Source: Thermodesulforhabdus norvegica
GTDB taxonomy: Bacteria > Desulfobacterota > Syntrophobacteria > Syntrophobacterales > Thermodesulforhabdaceae
Direction: 5' to 3'
Length of the DNA: 64,000 bases
Assembly: GCF_900114975.1 (NCBI RefSeq)
Contig: NZ_FOUU01000008.1
Location: 1 to 64,000, forward strand
A program made the position numbers and the translations under genes. Positions 16,637 to 26,097 of the stretch are shown here, piece by piece (position 1 is the stretch's first letter; each line of letters starts with the position of its first letter). Under the pieces are notes generated by a model. The model was not told the DNA's origin, searched no databases, and saw nothing but the letters and a program-made list of their open reading frames with translations.

Positions 16637-18685
16637 GTGGTTGCGTTGAAGCTGAATTTTGTATTCCTGGGAAATAAAGAAAACAATTTATCCGGGGAAA
16701 TCGGCAAATACTGCCGGTTAGTAAGCCCGGAAAACTTTGATGCCGGTATTCTTGAAGAAGCAAAAGGTATTGCCGGGGTTCTGGGCGAATCCGGTAGCGA
16801 CAGAATAGAAGAGTTGCTTTTGCGGACTAGATTTGATCCTGCGACCTGCCACATTCCCTTTTTCCTATGGGGCAGAGAATGGAAGGTAATGAACTCGAGG
16901 TTCTGGCCTCGAATAACGGGGGATGTGAACTGCATCTTTTGGAATGAAGAGAAATTCAAAAAGTGGTGTCTGGAAAGGGAGTCGGATTCAGGGAGCGGCG
17001 AAGAGAAGGCCGAATGGAATTCTTTTGCCGAGCTCCTTATGTGGCTTATAAGGTCGGGAAAGTCCTGTGGAACTTTGAATTTTAGGTCTTCTCGAGGAAC
17101 GGAAGGTGTTATAGGGCTGGAAGGAGAAACCGTATTGTTCTGCAGGGCCAGGAATTTAGAAGGTCCGGAGGCTTTTTTCGACATGATGAGCTGGGCTCGG
17201 GGTGAGTTCCTTTTTGAACCCATGGAGCCCGGTAGTGCTACCGAGGTCAACATTGGACGGTCTTTTTTCGATCTTTATAGAGAGTACGGCCTTATGCTGG
17301 ATGAGTGCCGGCACGTTTTTGAGTTTATAAAAAGCCTTCAGGATAGGCTGGAACTGGCGCCGGATAACTGTGCTCTGGATGATAAGGCAGACAGGTATTT
17401 TAAGGGTTACGAATATATATGCCGCCTGATAGATCAGGGTAAAAGTGTTGACGAAATTCTCGCCACTGCGCCTTTAAGCGCCATACGGTCACTGGCTTAT
17501 ATCTACAGGCTGATTTGCTTTGGCGATGTCAGCTCGGTTCATCATCCCAGGAAAGACGATGGAAAAGAAGACGTGAATCTTGCGTCCTGCGCCATCAGAT
17601 TTGCTAAAAAACACAACGTTCTGGTGGTAGATGATGCCCCCTTCTTTCAGAAGGTTTTGAAACGGATTCTCGAGAGAGACAACAGACTGGTGGTGGCGGG
17701 CACCGCCAAGGACGGTATAGACTGTTTGGAGAAGCTGGAGGAATCCGACCCCGACGTCATAACCCTCGATATTGAAATGCCCAGGCTTGACGGGCTGGGT
17801 GCTTTGAAACGGATAATGCTGCGCAAACCGAGACCTGTCGTCGTTTTGAGCGCTTTTACGGGTGAAACATCCCGGCTGACCTATGAAGCCTTCAAATTCG
17901 GAGCCGTGGATGTGATCGAAAAACCAAGGAGCTACAGCGCCGCCGATCTGGAACAAAAGGAGAGGGAAATTTTAGAGCGCGTTGCCAGAACGGCCTGTGT
18001 GCAGGTGGAACAGCTCACTTATGTCCGAAAGCGCCGGACGAACAACACCCGGAGGAACGGTAGCGATATTGATTCAGGGTTGCTATTTGTTAATTACTTT
18101 GGGGAGGGGAGCTTTTCTCAGTTTCTTAAAGCACTTTCTTACGGTAACTGGGAAGATCCTGCGGGAAGGACAATTTTCATATTGCCGCTTACCCGCCATG
18201 CTCTAAAGCATATGTATCAGTACATGATAGAAGATCACTCACTCCCTATGGAGATCCTGCCGGATGAGGGCGAAGTGGAAGTCAGGACCCGTGGAGTTTA
18301 CCTTCTCGGGACGGATTGGCTTCCCGACATAGAGATTAAGGATGATCGTATTTCGTTTCGTCCCGGTGGAAGGTATAATGACGTCGGTGAGTTTATCGAG
18401 GCCATTGCTGCAAAAGCTATTGAGTCCGGCTCTTACAGGCCGGTCGTTTCGGCGGTTTCCGGTTTGGCTCATGTGGCAAACTCCTTTGTCCGGGTCGCGG
18501 GTATGGGAGGCTCTTTGTTTTACCTTAACCCGAAGCGTTGCCTTTTTCCCGATCTGGCCCAATCTTTAAGAAAGGCCGGAGTCGGCTATGAGGTGGACAC
18601 AATAGAGGAGATGGTCCAGATCTGGGCAAACCCGGAAAGCTACGTTAACAGGCCTTCAACCCTGGTGGATGGACAGGCTCAGTAA
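16637..18685 (+). CDS. PATAN - receiver - degenerate CheB methylesterase-like protein (first copy)
   Basis: A 682-residue fusion. After an unrecognised ~125-residue N-terminus, residues ~127-215 form a PATAN/DUF4388 domain (SFAELLMWLIRSGKSCGTLNF, then FDMMSWARGEFLFEP). Residues ~327-450 form a CheY-like receiver with the acidic pair VDDAPF, phospho-Asp378 in DIEMPRLDG, Ser/Ala switch and Lys in IEKP, so it should be phosphorylatable. Residues ~485-670 align in layout with the CheB methylesterase domain, but the catalytic boxes are gone: GASTGG is replaced by NYFGEGS, the QHM box by LPLTRHALKH, and no GMGxDG is seen. Start is GTG, with an alternative TTG at 16646. It probably acts as a CheA-controlled output or regulator without esterase activity. 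Confidence 0.8.
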   Translation: MVALKLNFVFLGNKENNLSGEIGKYCRLVSPENFDAGILEEAKGIAGVLGESGSDRIEELLLRTRFDPATCHIPFFLWGREWKVMNSRFWPRITGDVNCIFWNEEKFKKWCLERESDSGSGEEKAEWNSFAELLMWLIRSGKSCGTLNFRSSRGTEGVIGLEGETVLFCRARNLEGPEAFFDMMSWARGEFLFEPMEPGSATEVNIGRSFFDLYREYGLMLDECRHVFEFIKSLQDRLELAPDNCALDDKADRYFKGYEYICRLIDQGKSVDEILATAPLSAIRSLAYIYRLICFGDVSSVHHPRKDDGKEDVNLASCAIRFAKKHNVLVVDDAPFFQKVLKRILERDNRLVVAGTAKDGIDCLEKLEESDPDVITLDIEMPRLDGLGALKRIMLRKPRPVVVLSAFTGETSRLTYEAFKFGAVDVIEKPRSYSAADLEQKEREILERVARTACVQVEQLTYVRKRRTNNTRRNGSDIDSGLLFVNYFGEGSFSQFLKALSYGNWEDPAGRTIFILPLTRHALKHMYQYMIEDHSLPMEILPDEGEVEVRTRGVYLLGTDWLPDIEIKDDRISFRPGGRYNDVGEFIEAIAAKAIESGSYRPVVSAVSGLAHVANSFVRVAGMGGSLFYLNPKRCLFPDLAQSLRKAGVGYEVDTIEEMVQIWANPESYVNRPSTLVDGQAQ

Positions 18686-18700
18686 CCAAGGAGGCTCGCG

Positions 18701-19255
18701 ATGTGGACAGATACGGTTGAAGAGCAGAGGGCGGAAAGAAGGGAGAAGACGCGGCAACTCATTACTTTCAGCGTTTCGGAAGAAGAATTCGCCGTTGATA
18801 TTTCTCAGGTTCAGGAAGTTATCAGGTTGCCGAATATAACCGTTGTTCCCAATGCGCCCGATTTTATAGAAGGGGTCATACACTTGAGGGGGCGCATAGT
18901 GCCGGTTATCGACCTGAGAAAGCGATTGAGGCTTTCGAGGAGTGCTGAGCCGGTGTCTTATGACAAATATACCCGTGTGCTGATTATCCTGCACGAAGGA
19001 AAGTTAATAGGTTTTATAGTTGATAAGGTTACGGAAATATTGAAGATACCGGAAAGTGCCGTCAGGCCCACGCCGGAGCTGGTTCTTGAGCATACGGGGG
19101 CCGAATATTTTGACGGGGTCGTCAGAGAAGACGACCGGCTTATCATTCTTTTGAACCTTCAGAGGGTTCTCGCTCCGGTTGAACGGGAGCAGTTGGAACA
19201 GATTGATATAGAAGCTATAAAGAAGTTGTTGCAACAGCACCTTAAGGAAAAGTAA
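18701..19255 (+). CDS. cheW: CheW coupling protein
   Basis: Cytosolic adaptor linking receptor and CheA, 184 residues. A charged N-terminal extension of ~18 residues precedes the CheW domain (LITFSVSEEEFAVDISQVQEVI). The typical VIHLRGRIVPVIDLRKRL and a C-terminal half with VVREDDRLIILLNLQRVL follow. A Shine-Dalgarno AAGGAGG lies 7 bases before the ATG. It is the only separate CheW in the cluster and lies between the first PATAN protein and the receptor gene. Confidence 0.95.
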   Translation: MWTDTVEEQRAERREKTRQLITFSVSEEEFAVDISQVQEVIRLPNITVVPNAPDFIEGVIHLRGRIVPVIDLRKRLRLSRSAEPVSYDKYTRVLIILHEGKLIGFIVDKVTEILKIPESAVRPTPELVLEHTGAEYFDGVVREDDRLIILLNLQRVLAPVEREQLEQIDIEAIKKLLQQHLKEK

Positions 19256-19337
19256 GGGAGGGGGTTTTTGGATAAAATCTGGCAAAGTTCTTGGGTGAAC
19301 TTCCAGGGTAAACACGATATCAGAGGAGTAGGTCATT

Positions 19338-21800
19338 ATGAGCGACATGGCAGGTAGAGGAATGGGTGTTAGCCTTCGAACCAAATTGCTGGGGCTTTTT
19401 CTCATCACCATTTTACCAATTGTGGTTGTCCAATGGCTTAACTACAGGACCTTTAAGGGGCAACTTGACAGGGACGTTTCTGCAACGCTGTTGTCCTCGG
19501 CCAAACAGTTGAGCCGGACTATTGACATGCTCATGAGCGAGCGGGTGGCCGACATTGAATCCTGGTCCAGGCTTGAAACGGTAAGAACGGCTCTGGAGAT
19601 AGGAGGTGGTCAGGCCGGTGCGGACGATCTCCTGAAGACGCTGGTACAGAATTACGGAACTTTTAATCTGCTGACCATTGTGGATTCTGCTGGAGCCGTT
19701 ATTTCGTCAAACCTGGACCAGGCAATCGGTCTGAGCTTTGCCGATTTTCCCTGGTTTCAGGAAATAAAAAAGGGAAATAGCGTTATATTGAACTGGGACT
19801 ATTATGGCGTGCTTGAACGGCTGGTTCCGGAAACGAAAGGCCGGTCGGTGCTTATAGCCTTTCCGGTCAGGGCCGGCGAGACGGTCCTGGGCGGTCTGGT
19901 CGGTTTTGTTAACTGGGATTTCATTCAAAGGCATGTAAGGGCTTTTACCTGGGGAAAAACGGGATACGCCCTTATTATCAGGTTACCCGATCTTACCTTG
20001 ATAAGCCATATTTCGGATGATCTGGTGGGAGTAACCTTAAAGAAACTTGGAATTCCCATTCCCAAGGATGCGGTACAGCATAAGGAACTCCTCCATCGAT
20101 ACCCGTTTAAAAATCCGAGGACCGGTAAGGTGGCTGAAAAGGTCATCGGCCTGCAGAGGGGAGAGGGTTACGGTAAGTTTAAAGGCCTGGGCTGGGTTTA
20201 CGGTTTTGGCGCCGACGTCGATGAGCTTTACGCCATGCTCCCCCGTGTGAAAGTACAATTTTACGCCGTAACTGGTTTTTATCTGGTTTTCATTGCCGTC
20301 GTTGCCTTTATCATTACGGCCCTGATCAGCCGTCCCATTCTCAATCTGGTAAACACGATGACCGAAATAACGGACACTCTCGACTTTACCCGAAGGGTTG
20401 AGGTGGGGTCTCAGGATGAAATTGCCCAGATGGCAAAGTCTTTTAACAGTCTTCTGGGCAGGTTGCGACAGACCTTCATCGGTATTTTCCGTGGGCGTGA
20501 TCAGGTAACTCAGGCAGTAGAGCAGGTAAAAACCATTTCAATGCAGATTGCCAGGAATGCGGAAAAACAGGCCGAGCAGATTCAGGATGTGTTGAACCGC
20601 GTTGAACAAATGCGGAAATCTGCCGAGGAAAGCCAGAAGAACGCTCAGGAAAGCCAGCAGTACTACGACGGCATTGCAACGTCTCTCACACAGATGGCCG
20701 CAAGTACTCAGGAAATTGCCCGGGCGGCGGCAAAACAGGCCGAGCGGGTGGCTCATGTTCTCGACTACATCCGTGAGATGAGCGAAGCCGATGAAAGCAT
20801 TGCCAGCAAGACGGGTCGCCAGCTTGAAGCCGTTGAGGAAACCGCACACGCCGTTGAGCAGATGAGATCGGCTATCAGAAAGATAGCTGAGCGCACTCAG
20901 GAAACGGCCCGTCAGTCGCAGGAAGCCTATGAAACGGCCACGAACGGCCAGAATACCATTGAACAGATGGTTGAGCGCATGAAGGTTATAGCGGAAAGCA
21001 GTGAAAGGGTTACCGAGATAGTTGAAATCATTTCCGATATCGCCGATCAGACAAATCTGCTGGCCCTGAACGCTGCGATAGAGGCGGCCAGAGCCGGAGA
21101 GCACGGGCGGGGCTTCGCCGTCGTAGCAGACGAGGTCAGAAAGCTTGCCGAAAGGACGGCACAGGCCGCCAAGGAGATCGCCTTTTTGGCAAAGGACAGC
21201 TATCAGAAGGTACAAGAGGGTACAAATCTGGCCTATTCGTCAAGGGACGTTCTGAAGGGCATAGTGACGGCTTCGGAGCGCACAAATGTTCTCACTCATG
21301 AGATAAATCTTGCCACTCAGGATCAGGGTAAAGAGGTAGAGAGAATAGCCGCTGCTATGGAGCGGTTAAGCGCTCTTGCCGAAGAAATTGCCAATCTGAC
21401 GAGCGAGCAGGTTGTGCGCCGCGATAAGGTGGCCGAGATGGTTATGGAAATACGGACCATATCTCAGGAAGTGGACGCGGCAACACGGGAGAATGCCCGT
21501 GGAGCGGAGCAGGTAACCAACGAGGTTGTACAGGCCAACGAGAGAGCAGCGAACATTGTTGAGCTCACGACGAGCCAGCAGGAAAGAGCCAGAAACCTCG
21601 AAGAAACAATGAATCAGGTAGCGTCCCTTGCACGCCGCAATGCTATCGGTGCCGAACGTTCTCATGAGCTTACGGAACGGCTGTCCAGCGTCATGACCGA
21701 GTTCGCCCAGCTCCTTTCTCAGTTCAAGGTTGGTGAAATTGAATCGAAAGGCTCGGGCACGGAGCGGGTTTCTCAATCCGGCCTCGATGATGAGGCTTAG
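19338..21800 (+). CDS. Methyl-accepting-type chemoreceptor with dCache sensor domain
   Basis: Inner-membrane receptor of 820 residues. TM1 is at ~15-33, a periplasmic double-Cache domain follows (~35-300, with the [10 protein letters not shown] and [11 protein letters not shown] features of the two PAS-like folds), then TM2 ~305-332 and HAMP ~331-385. The cytoplasmic signalling coiled coil is long, with the conserved hairpin tip [20 protein letters not shown] at ~565-590. The PhnD-like protein encoded first in the operon could be an indirect ligand donor. There is no CheR-docking pentapeptide at the C-terminus. No cheR gene is seen in the window, so whether it is methylated is open. GAGGAG precedes the ATG. 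Confidence 0.93.
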   Translation: MSDMAGRGMGVSLRTKLLGLFLITILPIVVVQWLNYRTFKGQLDRDVSATLLSSAKQLSRTIDMLMSERVADIESWSRLETVRTALEIGGGQAGADDLLKTLVQNYGTFNLLTIVDSAGAVISSNLDQAIGLSFADFPWFQEIKKGNSVILNWDYYGVLERLVPETKGRSVLIAFPVRAGETVLGGLVGFVNWDFIQRHVRAFTWGKTGYALIIRLPDLTLISHISDDLVGVTLKKLGIPIPKDAVQHKELLHRYPFKNPRTGKVAEKVIGLQRGEGYGKFKGLGWVYGFGADVDELYAMLPRVKVQFYAVTGFYLVFIAVVAFIITALISRPILNLVNTMTEITDTLDFTRRVEVGSQDEIAQMAKSFNSLLGRLRQTFIGIFRGRDQVTQAVEQVKTISMQIARNAEKQAEQIQDVLNRVEQMRKSAEESQKNAQESQQYYDGIATSLTQMAASTQEIARAAAKQAERVAHVLDYIREMSEADESIASKTGRQLEAVEETAHAVEQMRSAIRKIAERTQETARQSQEAYETATNGQNTIEQMVERMKVIAESSERVTEIVEIISDIADQTNLLALNAAIEAARAGEHGRGFAVVADEVRKLAERTAQAAKEIAFLAKDSYQKVQEGTNLAYSSRDVLKGIVTASERTNVLTHEINLATQDQGKEVERIAAAMERLSALAEEIANLTSEQVVRRDKVAEMVMEIRTISQEVDAATRENARGAEQVTNEVVQANERAANIVELTTSQQERARNLEETMNQVASLARRNAIGAERSHELTERLSSVMTEFAQLLSQFKVGEIESKGSGTERVSQSGLDDEA

Positions 21801-21849
21801 AGAGCCGGAGGTTGACACAGGATATTACTGAGTTGCAGGGAGTAATGAT

Positions 21850-24120
21850 ATGGTGTCCGATCTGGTTGAAGAGTTTCTCGATGATGCGAGGATGCACGTC
21901 GACAGCCTGGAACAGGCGCTTCTGCGCCTTGAAGAGAAAGAAGACGACGAGGAAGTGCTCGGGCGATTGTACCGGGCCGTGCATAGCCTTAAAGGTTCGT
22001 CCTATTACATGGGTTTTCAACATCTGGGGAGTATCCTCCACAGGCTGGAGGATGCTCTCCAGCCCTATGTTAAAAATCGAAAACCGATCTCCGGTGTTCA
22101 AAGGGATGCTCTTTTCCGTGTGCTTGATTACCTGAAAGGATGCCTAAGTACGATCGCCACTAAGGGGGAAGATGAAGAAGTGCCGGCTGATGTGGTTGCC
22201 GTTGTGGATAACTTCGATAGCCCTGAGGTTATTCTCGTATCGGAAGAAAGCAAAAAAACTGCTGAAACCCCGGCGGACGTGCAAAAAAGCCCCGACGTCA
22301 TTAATCCCGACGAATATGACCCCGAGCTTTATGAAATTTTTCTGGAAACCCTTCAGGAGAGGCTTGATACTTTGTTCAGTCTGTTAAGAAGATTCGTCGA
22401 TAGGCAGGAGAAGCCGGATCTTGAGGAGTTGAGCACCGTCTTTGAGCGCCTGGAAGGTAGCGGTAGATACATGGACCATGAACCTCTCGTTCATCTCTTT
22501 GAACGCTGGAAGAAGGACCTTACCGATGGGTTGCAGGGAGACTTCTCAGCGGATGGCTTGTATGAGATGACCGATCGGTATCTAAAAGACCTGGAGCGTA
22601 TGGTCCCCGGGTTTGATGGCTCGGGATTCAGGGAGCTGATTGGGGTATCCGTTGAGGTTCCCGAAGAGATAGAAGAGGAACCGGAGATTCCTGAGGTTGA
22701 GGAAGAAGAGCTGACCGATGCTCTGAGCATGCTCGATAGGCACATTGAGGAAGCTTTCAGTGCCTGGAGTGACATTGTTGAAGAGGAGGAGGTTGTTTTC
22801 TCGGTTGATGACCAAAAAAGAGAACCTGAGCTCGAGTATGACGTAGAGGAGGTAGTTGAGCCAAGAGAACCCGAAGAAGAGGTACTGGCGCCTCAGCTTC
22901 TCAAAGTGGACCCGATTAAAGTGGATCAGTTGTTAAATAGGGTTGGCGAGCTTGTTATCAGGCGGTCGGAGTTCGATGTTCTGGTGCGTCAGCTCGATGC
23001 GTTTATAGAGGAATGGAGGAGAATTGGAAGGTTAAGGTCCGATGAAGGGCGGATGCTAACCGCTCTGAGGGATCGTTTCCAGGATGCTCTGAGCCTTTTC
23101 GGCCGGCTTACGACCGAGCTTCAGGATTCGGTCATGAGGATCCGAATGCTTCCCCTGGTGCAGCTCTTTAATCGCTTTCCCAGGGCAGTAAGAGATCATG
23201 CGAAACAACTGGGTAAAGAGGTGAGGCTGCTTATACACGGAGGGGAGACAGAGCTTGACCGTTACATTCTTGAACAACTTTACGAACCCATGCTGCACAT
23301 TCTCAGAAATGCAGTAGCCCATGGGATTGAGACGCCCGAGGAGAGGGAGCGGCGCGGAAAACCCCGTCGTGGTACCATTACAATCGATGCCTATTATCGC
23401 AATCAGATGGTTTACATCGAGGTCTTTGACGACGGACGTGGTATAGATACAGAGAAGCTGAAAGAGATCCTGGTAAAAGAGGGATATTATACGGAAAAGG
23501 ATATCCAGAATATGACCGAAGCCGCACTTCTCGAAACCGTTTTTCTTCCCGGAGTATCAACGGCCTTTGAAGCAAACGAAAGTGCCGGGAGGGGAATGGG
23601 GCTCGATATTGTAAGAAGTAAGTGTCGATCTTTGAACGGTCATGTTTATGTCAGATCTAAAAAAGGAGAGGGAGCCAAGTTCATAATTGAAATTCCTTTA
23701 ACCCTGGCAATAATTCCTGCGCTTTTGGTTAAAATCGGGAAGGATACTTATACTCTACCTTTATCAAGCGTCGTTGAGGTTTACAGTTTGCGGGAAGGAA
23801 CGGTGAAAAGAATAAAAAATTCCTATGCCTTTGTTCTGGAAGATAAAACCGTCCCGCTTCTCTTCCCGGAGCAGTTCTTCCCCCGTTTATTCGACGGATC
23901 TGAATCTCGACAGGGGGATTATGTCGTCATCGTGCGTACACCGAACGCCGAGGTTGGACTTGTGGTAGACGAATTCATAGGCCATCAGGAGGTCGTTATA
24001 AAACCGATTGAAGATGTCATGGCGGCCATACACGGTTATGCCGGTGCCACGATTCTCGGAGATGGCAGTATATCGCTTATCCTCGACGTATCGGGCCTCA
24101 TAGAAAGGAAAGTATCTTAA
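21850..24120 (+). CDS. cheA: CheA-type histidine kinase with a second, degenerate HPt
   Basis: A 756-residue kinase. HPt1 (~1-100) has the phospho-acceptor His45 in AVHSLKGSS. A second HPt-shaped segment (~155-235) has FERLEGSGRYM where the His motif should be; the His position is Glu199, so it cannot be phosphorylated. An acidic linker (~245-345) follows, then the dimerisation (P3), the HATPase domain with LRNAVAHGIE (N box), DDGRGID and GRGMGLDIV (G boxes), and the CheW-like P5. There is no clear P2 CheY-binding domain and no C-terminal receiver. The likely phospho-targets are the two receiver domains encoded on either side. Start is the ATG at 21850. Confidence 0.94.
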   Translation: MVSDLVEEFLDDARMHVDSLEQALLRLEEKEDDEEVLGRLYRAVHSLKGSSYYMGFQHLGSILHRLEDALQPYVKNRKPISGVQRDALFRVLDYLKGCLSTIATKGEDEEVPADVVAVVDNFDSPEVILVSEESKKTAETPADVQKSPDVINPDEYDPELYEIFLETLQERLDTLFSLLRRFVDRQEKPDLEELSTVFERLEGSGRYMDHEPLVHLFERWKKDLTDGLQGDFSADGLYEMTDRYLKDLERMVPGFDGSGFRELIGVSVEVPEEIEEEPEIPEVEEEELTDALSMLDRHIEEAFSAWSDIVEEEEVVFSVDDQKREPELEYDVEEVVEPREPEEEVLAPQLLKVDPIKVDQLLNRVGELVIRRSEFDVLVRQLDAFIEEWRRIGRLRSDEGRMLTALRDRFQDALSLFGRLTTELQDSVMRIRMLPLVQLFNRFPRAVRDHAKQLGKEVRLLIHGGETELDRYILEQLYEPMLHILRNAVAHGIETPEERERRGKPRRGTITIDAYYRNQMVYIEVFDDGRGIDTEKLKEILVKEGYYTEKDIQNMTEAALLETVFLPGVSTAFEANESAGRGMGLDIVRSKCRSLNGHVYVRSKKGEGAKFIIEIPLTLAIIPALLVKIGKDTYTLPLSSVVEVYSLREGTVKRIKNSYAFVLEDKTVPLLFPEQFFPRLFDGSESRQGDYVVIVRTPNAEVGLVVDEFIGHQEVVIKPIEDVMAAIHGYAGATILGDGSISLILDVSGLIERKVS

Positions 24121-24177
24121 TCTATCGTGACCGCTTGCTGAGAAATAGTGAGAGAGGGTCCTGGGAGAGACGGCCGA

Positions 24178-25596
24178 ATGATTCCCGGTAAATCCGGCTT
24201 TTCCGGAAGGATTGAAAATGTTGAACTTACGCAGATTATTCAGATGGTCTGCATGTCGGGCCATAATGTGCGGATAATCGTAAAGGCAGGTGATCGGGAA
24301 GGTATTGTCCTGGTCTACGGTGGATCTATCTTTCATGCGGAGGCGGAAGGTCATCAGGGTGAAGAAGCAATATACCGTATGGCTACCTGGGAAGGACAGG
24401 TCTGCGAGTTTTCTCCTCTTTACGAAGAGCCGAAAGTGAAAACGGTTAAGAAAGACTGGCAGTACGTTCTACTCGAGGCTGCTAGAATTCAGGACGAGCA
24501 AAGGATTCAGAAGAAGATTAAGGTGTTAATCGTCGATGATTCGGAGTTCTTTGTCAGGCGGTTAAAAAGTGTGCTTGACGAGGATGATGAGCTGTCCGTT
24601 GTGGGTGCTGCAAGGAACGGATCGGAAGCTGTTGAATTTCTTAAAGAAAAAGCTGTTGATGTGGTGGTTCTGGATATCTTTATGCCCGTTATGAAGGGCG
24701 ATACGGCCCTTAAGCACATAATGCTCAAATTCGGCGTACCCGTTGTGATAATGAGCGCTTTTCCGAGAGGCTCGGAGGCGACTCTTTTTGAGTTCCTGTG
24801 TCTGGGGGCCGTTGATGTTTTCCCGAAACCCACGTCAAATGAGGGTTTCGAATGGCAGCATGACCTCAGGAACCGTTTGAAGAAAGCCGCCAGGGCCTGT
24901 GTTTCTCGCTTCAGGTTAATAAGGCCCGGGAGGGACTCCGGGGAAAAGTACAAAACCCCCCGGAAGATGGCCTGTTCTAAAATAAGGGAAAAACTTACCG
25001 TTGTAGTGGGAGGAGAAGCTTCTCATGGCGAATGGTTCCGCCTGCCTCTGGAAAAGCTTTCTCAAGAGGGAATCTTGGCGGCCTTTTCAACTCTCCATGC
25101 CGAAATTCTGCCTCTGGTTATGAATCTGATAAGGGATAAAGCACATTGTGGAACCCTTTTTCATAATACCGGTGATGCCGTTAAGATATTTCCGGGTAGT
25201 GTGAATTTCTTCAGCAGTGACCGGAGATGGAGATTTACCGGAGCGGCCGAATCGGATGGATGGCTGGTTGAACCTCTCGAAAGCTCTACAGGGACGACCG
25301 ATGCGGCGGTGGAACTTGCCCGTTCGGCTATCGAGGTCGGCATAAGAGAAGTGAACATGATTATTCTTTCCGGGGCCGACGAGTTTCCTTCAGAAGAAGT
25401 CAAAAATCTCGTGGATTGTGGAGTGAGGTTCTGGATTCCACCTCTTGACGGGATGGTTTTTTCCTGTATGGCCGAATCGGTTATTCGCTCTGTTGACTCC
25501 ACTACTGTGGGTAACTCCGTTATTCTGGCGGATAATTGGGATGCGTTGATGGTAAAATACGAGGGAGAGACCGGCGGTGATCAGCAATGCGAATAG
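24178..25596 (+). CDS. PATAN - receiver - degenerate CheB methylesterase-like protein (second copy)
   Basis: A 472-residue relative of the first copy without its long N-terminus. PATAN/DUF4388 at ~1-90 (FSGRIENVELTQIIQMV, then MATWEGQVCEFSP), receiver at ~114-235 with VDDSEF, phospho-Asp166 in DIFMPVMKGD and Lys in FPKP, and a CheB-like C-terminal region at ~275-460. In the CheB region the nucleophile box reads VVGGEASHGEW rather than GASTGG, the His box reads LHAEI, and GMGxDG reads SGADEFP. A Ser, His and Asp exist nearby but the glycine context of each is lost, so esterase activity is doubtful. Start at 24178 is supported by GGGAGAG upstream. The last codons overlap the next gene by 10 bases. 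Confidence 0.8.
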   Translation: MIPGKSGFSGRIENVELTQIIQMVCMSGHNVRIIVKAGDREGIVLVYGGSIFHAEAEGHQGEEAIYRMATWEGQVCEFSPLYEEPKVKTVKKDWQYVLLEAARIQDEQRIQKKIKVLIVDDSEFFVRRLKSVLDEDDELSVVGAARNGSEAVEFLKEKAVDVVVLDIFMPVMKGDTALKHIMLKFGVPVVIMSAFPRGSEATLFEFLCLGAVDVFPKPTSNEGFEWQHDLRNRLKKAARACVSRFRLIRPGRDSGEKYKTPRKMACSKIREKLTVVVGGEASHGEWFRLPLEKLSQEGILAAFSTLHAEILPLVMNLIRDKAHCGTLFHNTGDAVKIFPGSVNFFSSDRRWRFTGAAESDGWLVEPLESSTGTTDAAVELARSAIEVGIREVNMIILSGADEFPSEEVKNLVDCGVRFWIPPLDGMVFSCMAESVIRSVDSTTVGNSVILADNWDALMVKYEGETGGDQQCE

Positions 25597-26063
25597 TTGT
25601 TGTCTCAGATACCCATCTTTCCACCGTAACATCTGACCTGAAGCAGATTGCCGGAGAATTCTTTTCCGATGCCGATCTGGTGATACACCTGGGCGACTGG
25701 GAAAGTATTGATGTTTATAATTATCTGAAGAAGTATCCTCTTATTGGCGTTGCGGGTAATGCCGATCCGCCAGAATTGAAGAAGCTTCTTCCTTATAAAA
25801 GGCAGATAAAAATCGGGGGCTATCGGCTTGGGATCATACACGGCCATGGAGCTTCTTTCGATCTTGTAAGACGCCTTCGTAAGGAGTTCACAAACGTCGA
25901 TGCAGTCCTCTTCGGCCATACTCATGAACCTTACCAGAGCAGAGATGGTGGCATATGGTGGGTCAATCCCGGATCATTGTTTATGGGGCGGTCAGGTGTA
26001 GAAAGAAGCCTGGTAATTCTAACCCTCGAAAACCAGATTAAGGTAGAGCTGGTTCTGCTTTAG
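25587..26063 (+). CDS. YfcE/MJ0936-type metallophosphoesterase
   Basis: Small phosphodiesterase of 158 residues. Motifs in order are VSDTHLS (~6-12), HLGDWES (~34-40), GNADPPE (~57) and, near the end, HGHG, FGHTHEPY and NPGS. This is the YfcE family of the calcineurin-like superfamily, which hydrolyses phosphodiesters such as bis-p-nitrophenyl phosphate in vitro; the natural substrate is mostly unknown. It overlaps the second PATAN-receiver gene by 10 bases and is therefore translationally coupled to the chemosensory operon. A role in degrading a signalling nucleotide is possible but only inferred from position. Confidence 0.88.
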   Translation: MRIVVVSDTHLSTVTSDLKQIAGEFFSDADLVIHLGDWESIDVYNYLKKYPLIGVAGNADPPELKKLLPYKRQIKIGGYRLGIIHGHGASFDLVRRLRKEFTNVDAVLFGHTHEPYQSRDGGIWWVNPGSLFMGRSGVERSLVILTLENQIKVELVLL

Positions 26064-26097
26064 TTGAGTTTGGGAAAATTATGGAGGAGGTTGAGAG

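Noticed and set aside
21604-21800. A CheR-tethering pentapeptide at the receptor C-terminus
   Set aside because: The receptor ends in SQSGLDDEA, which does not match the aromatic NWETF-type motif.
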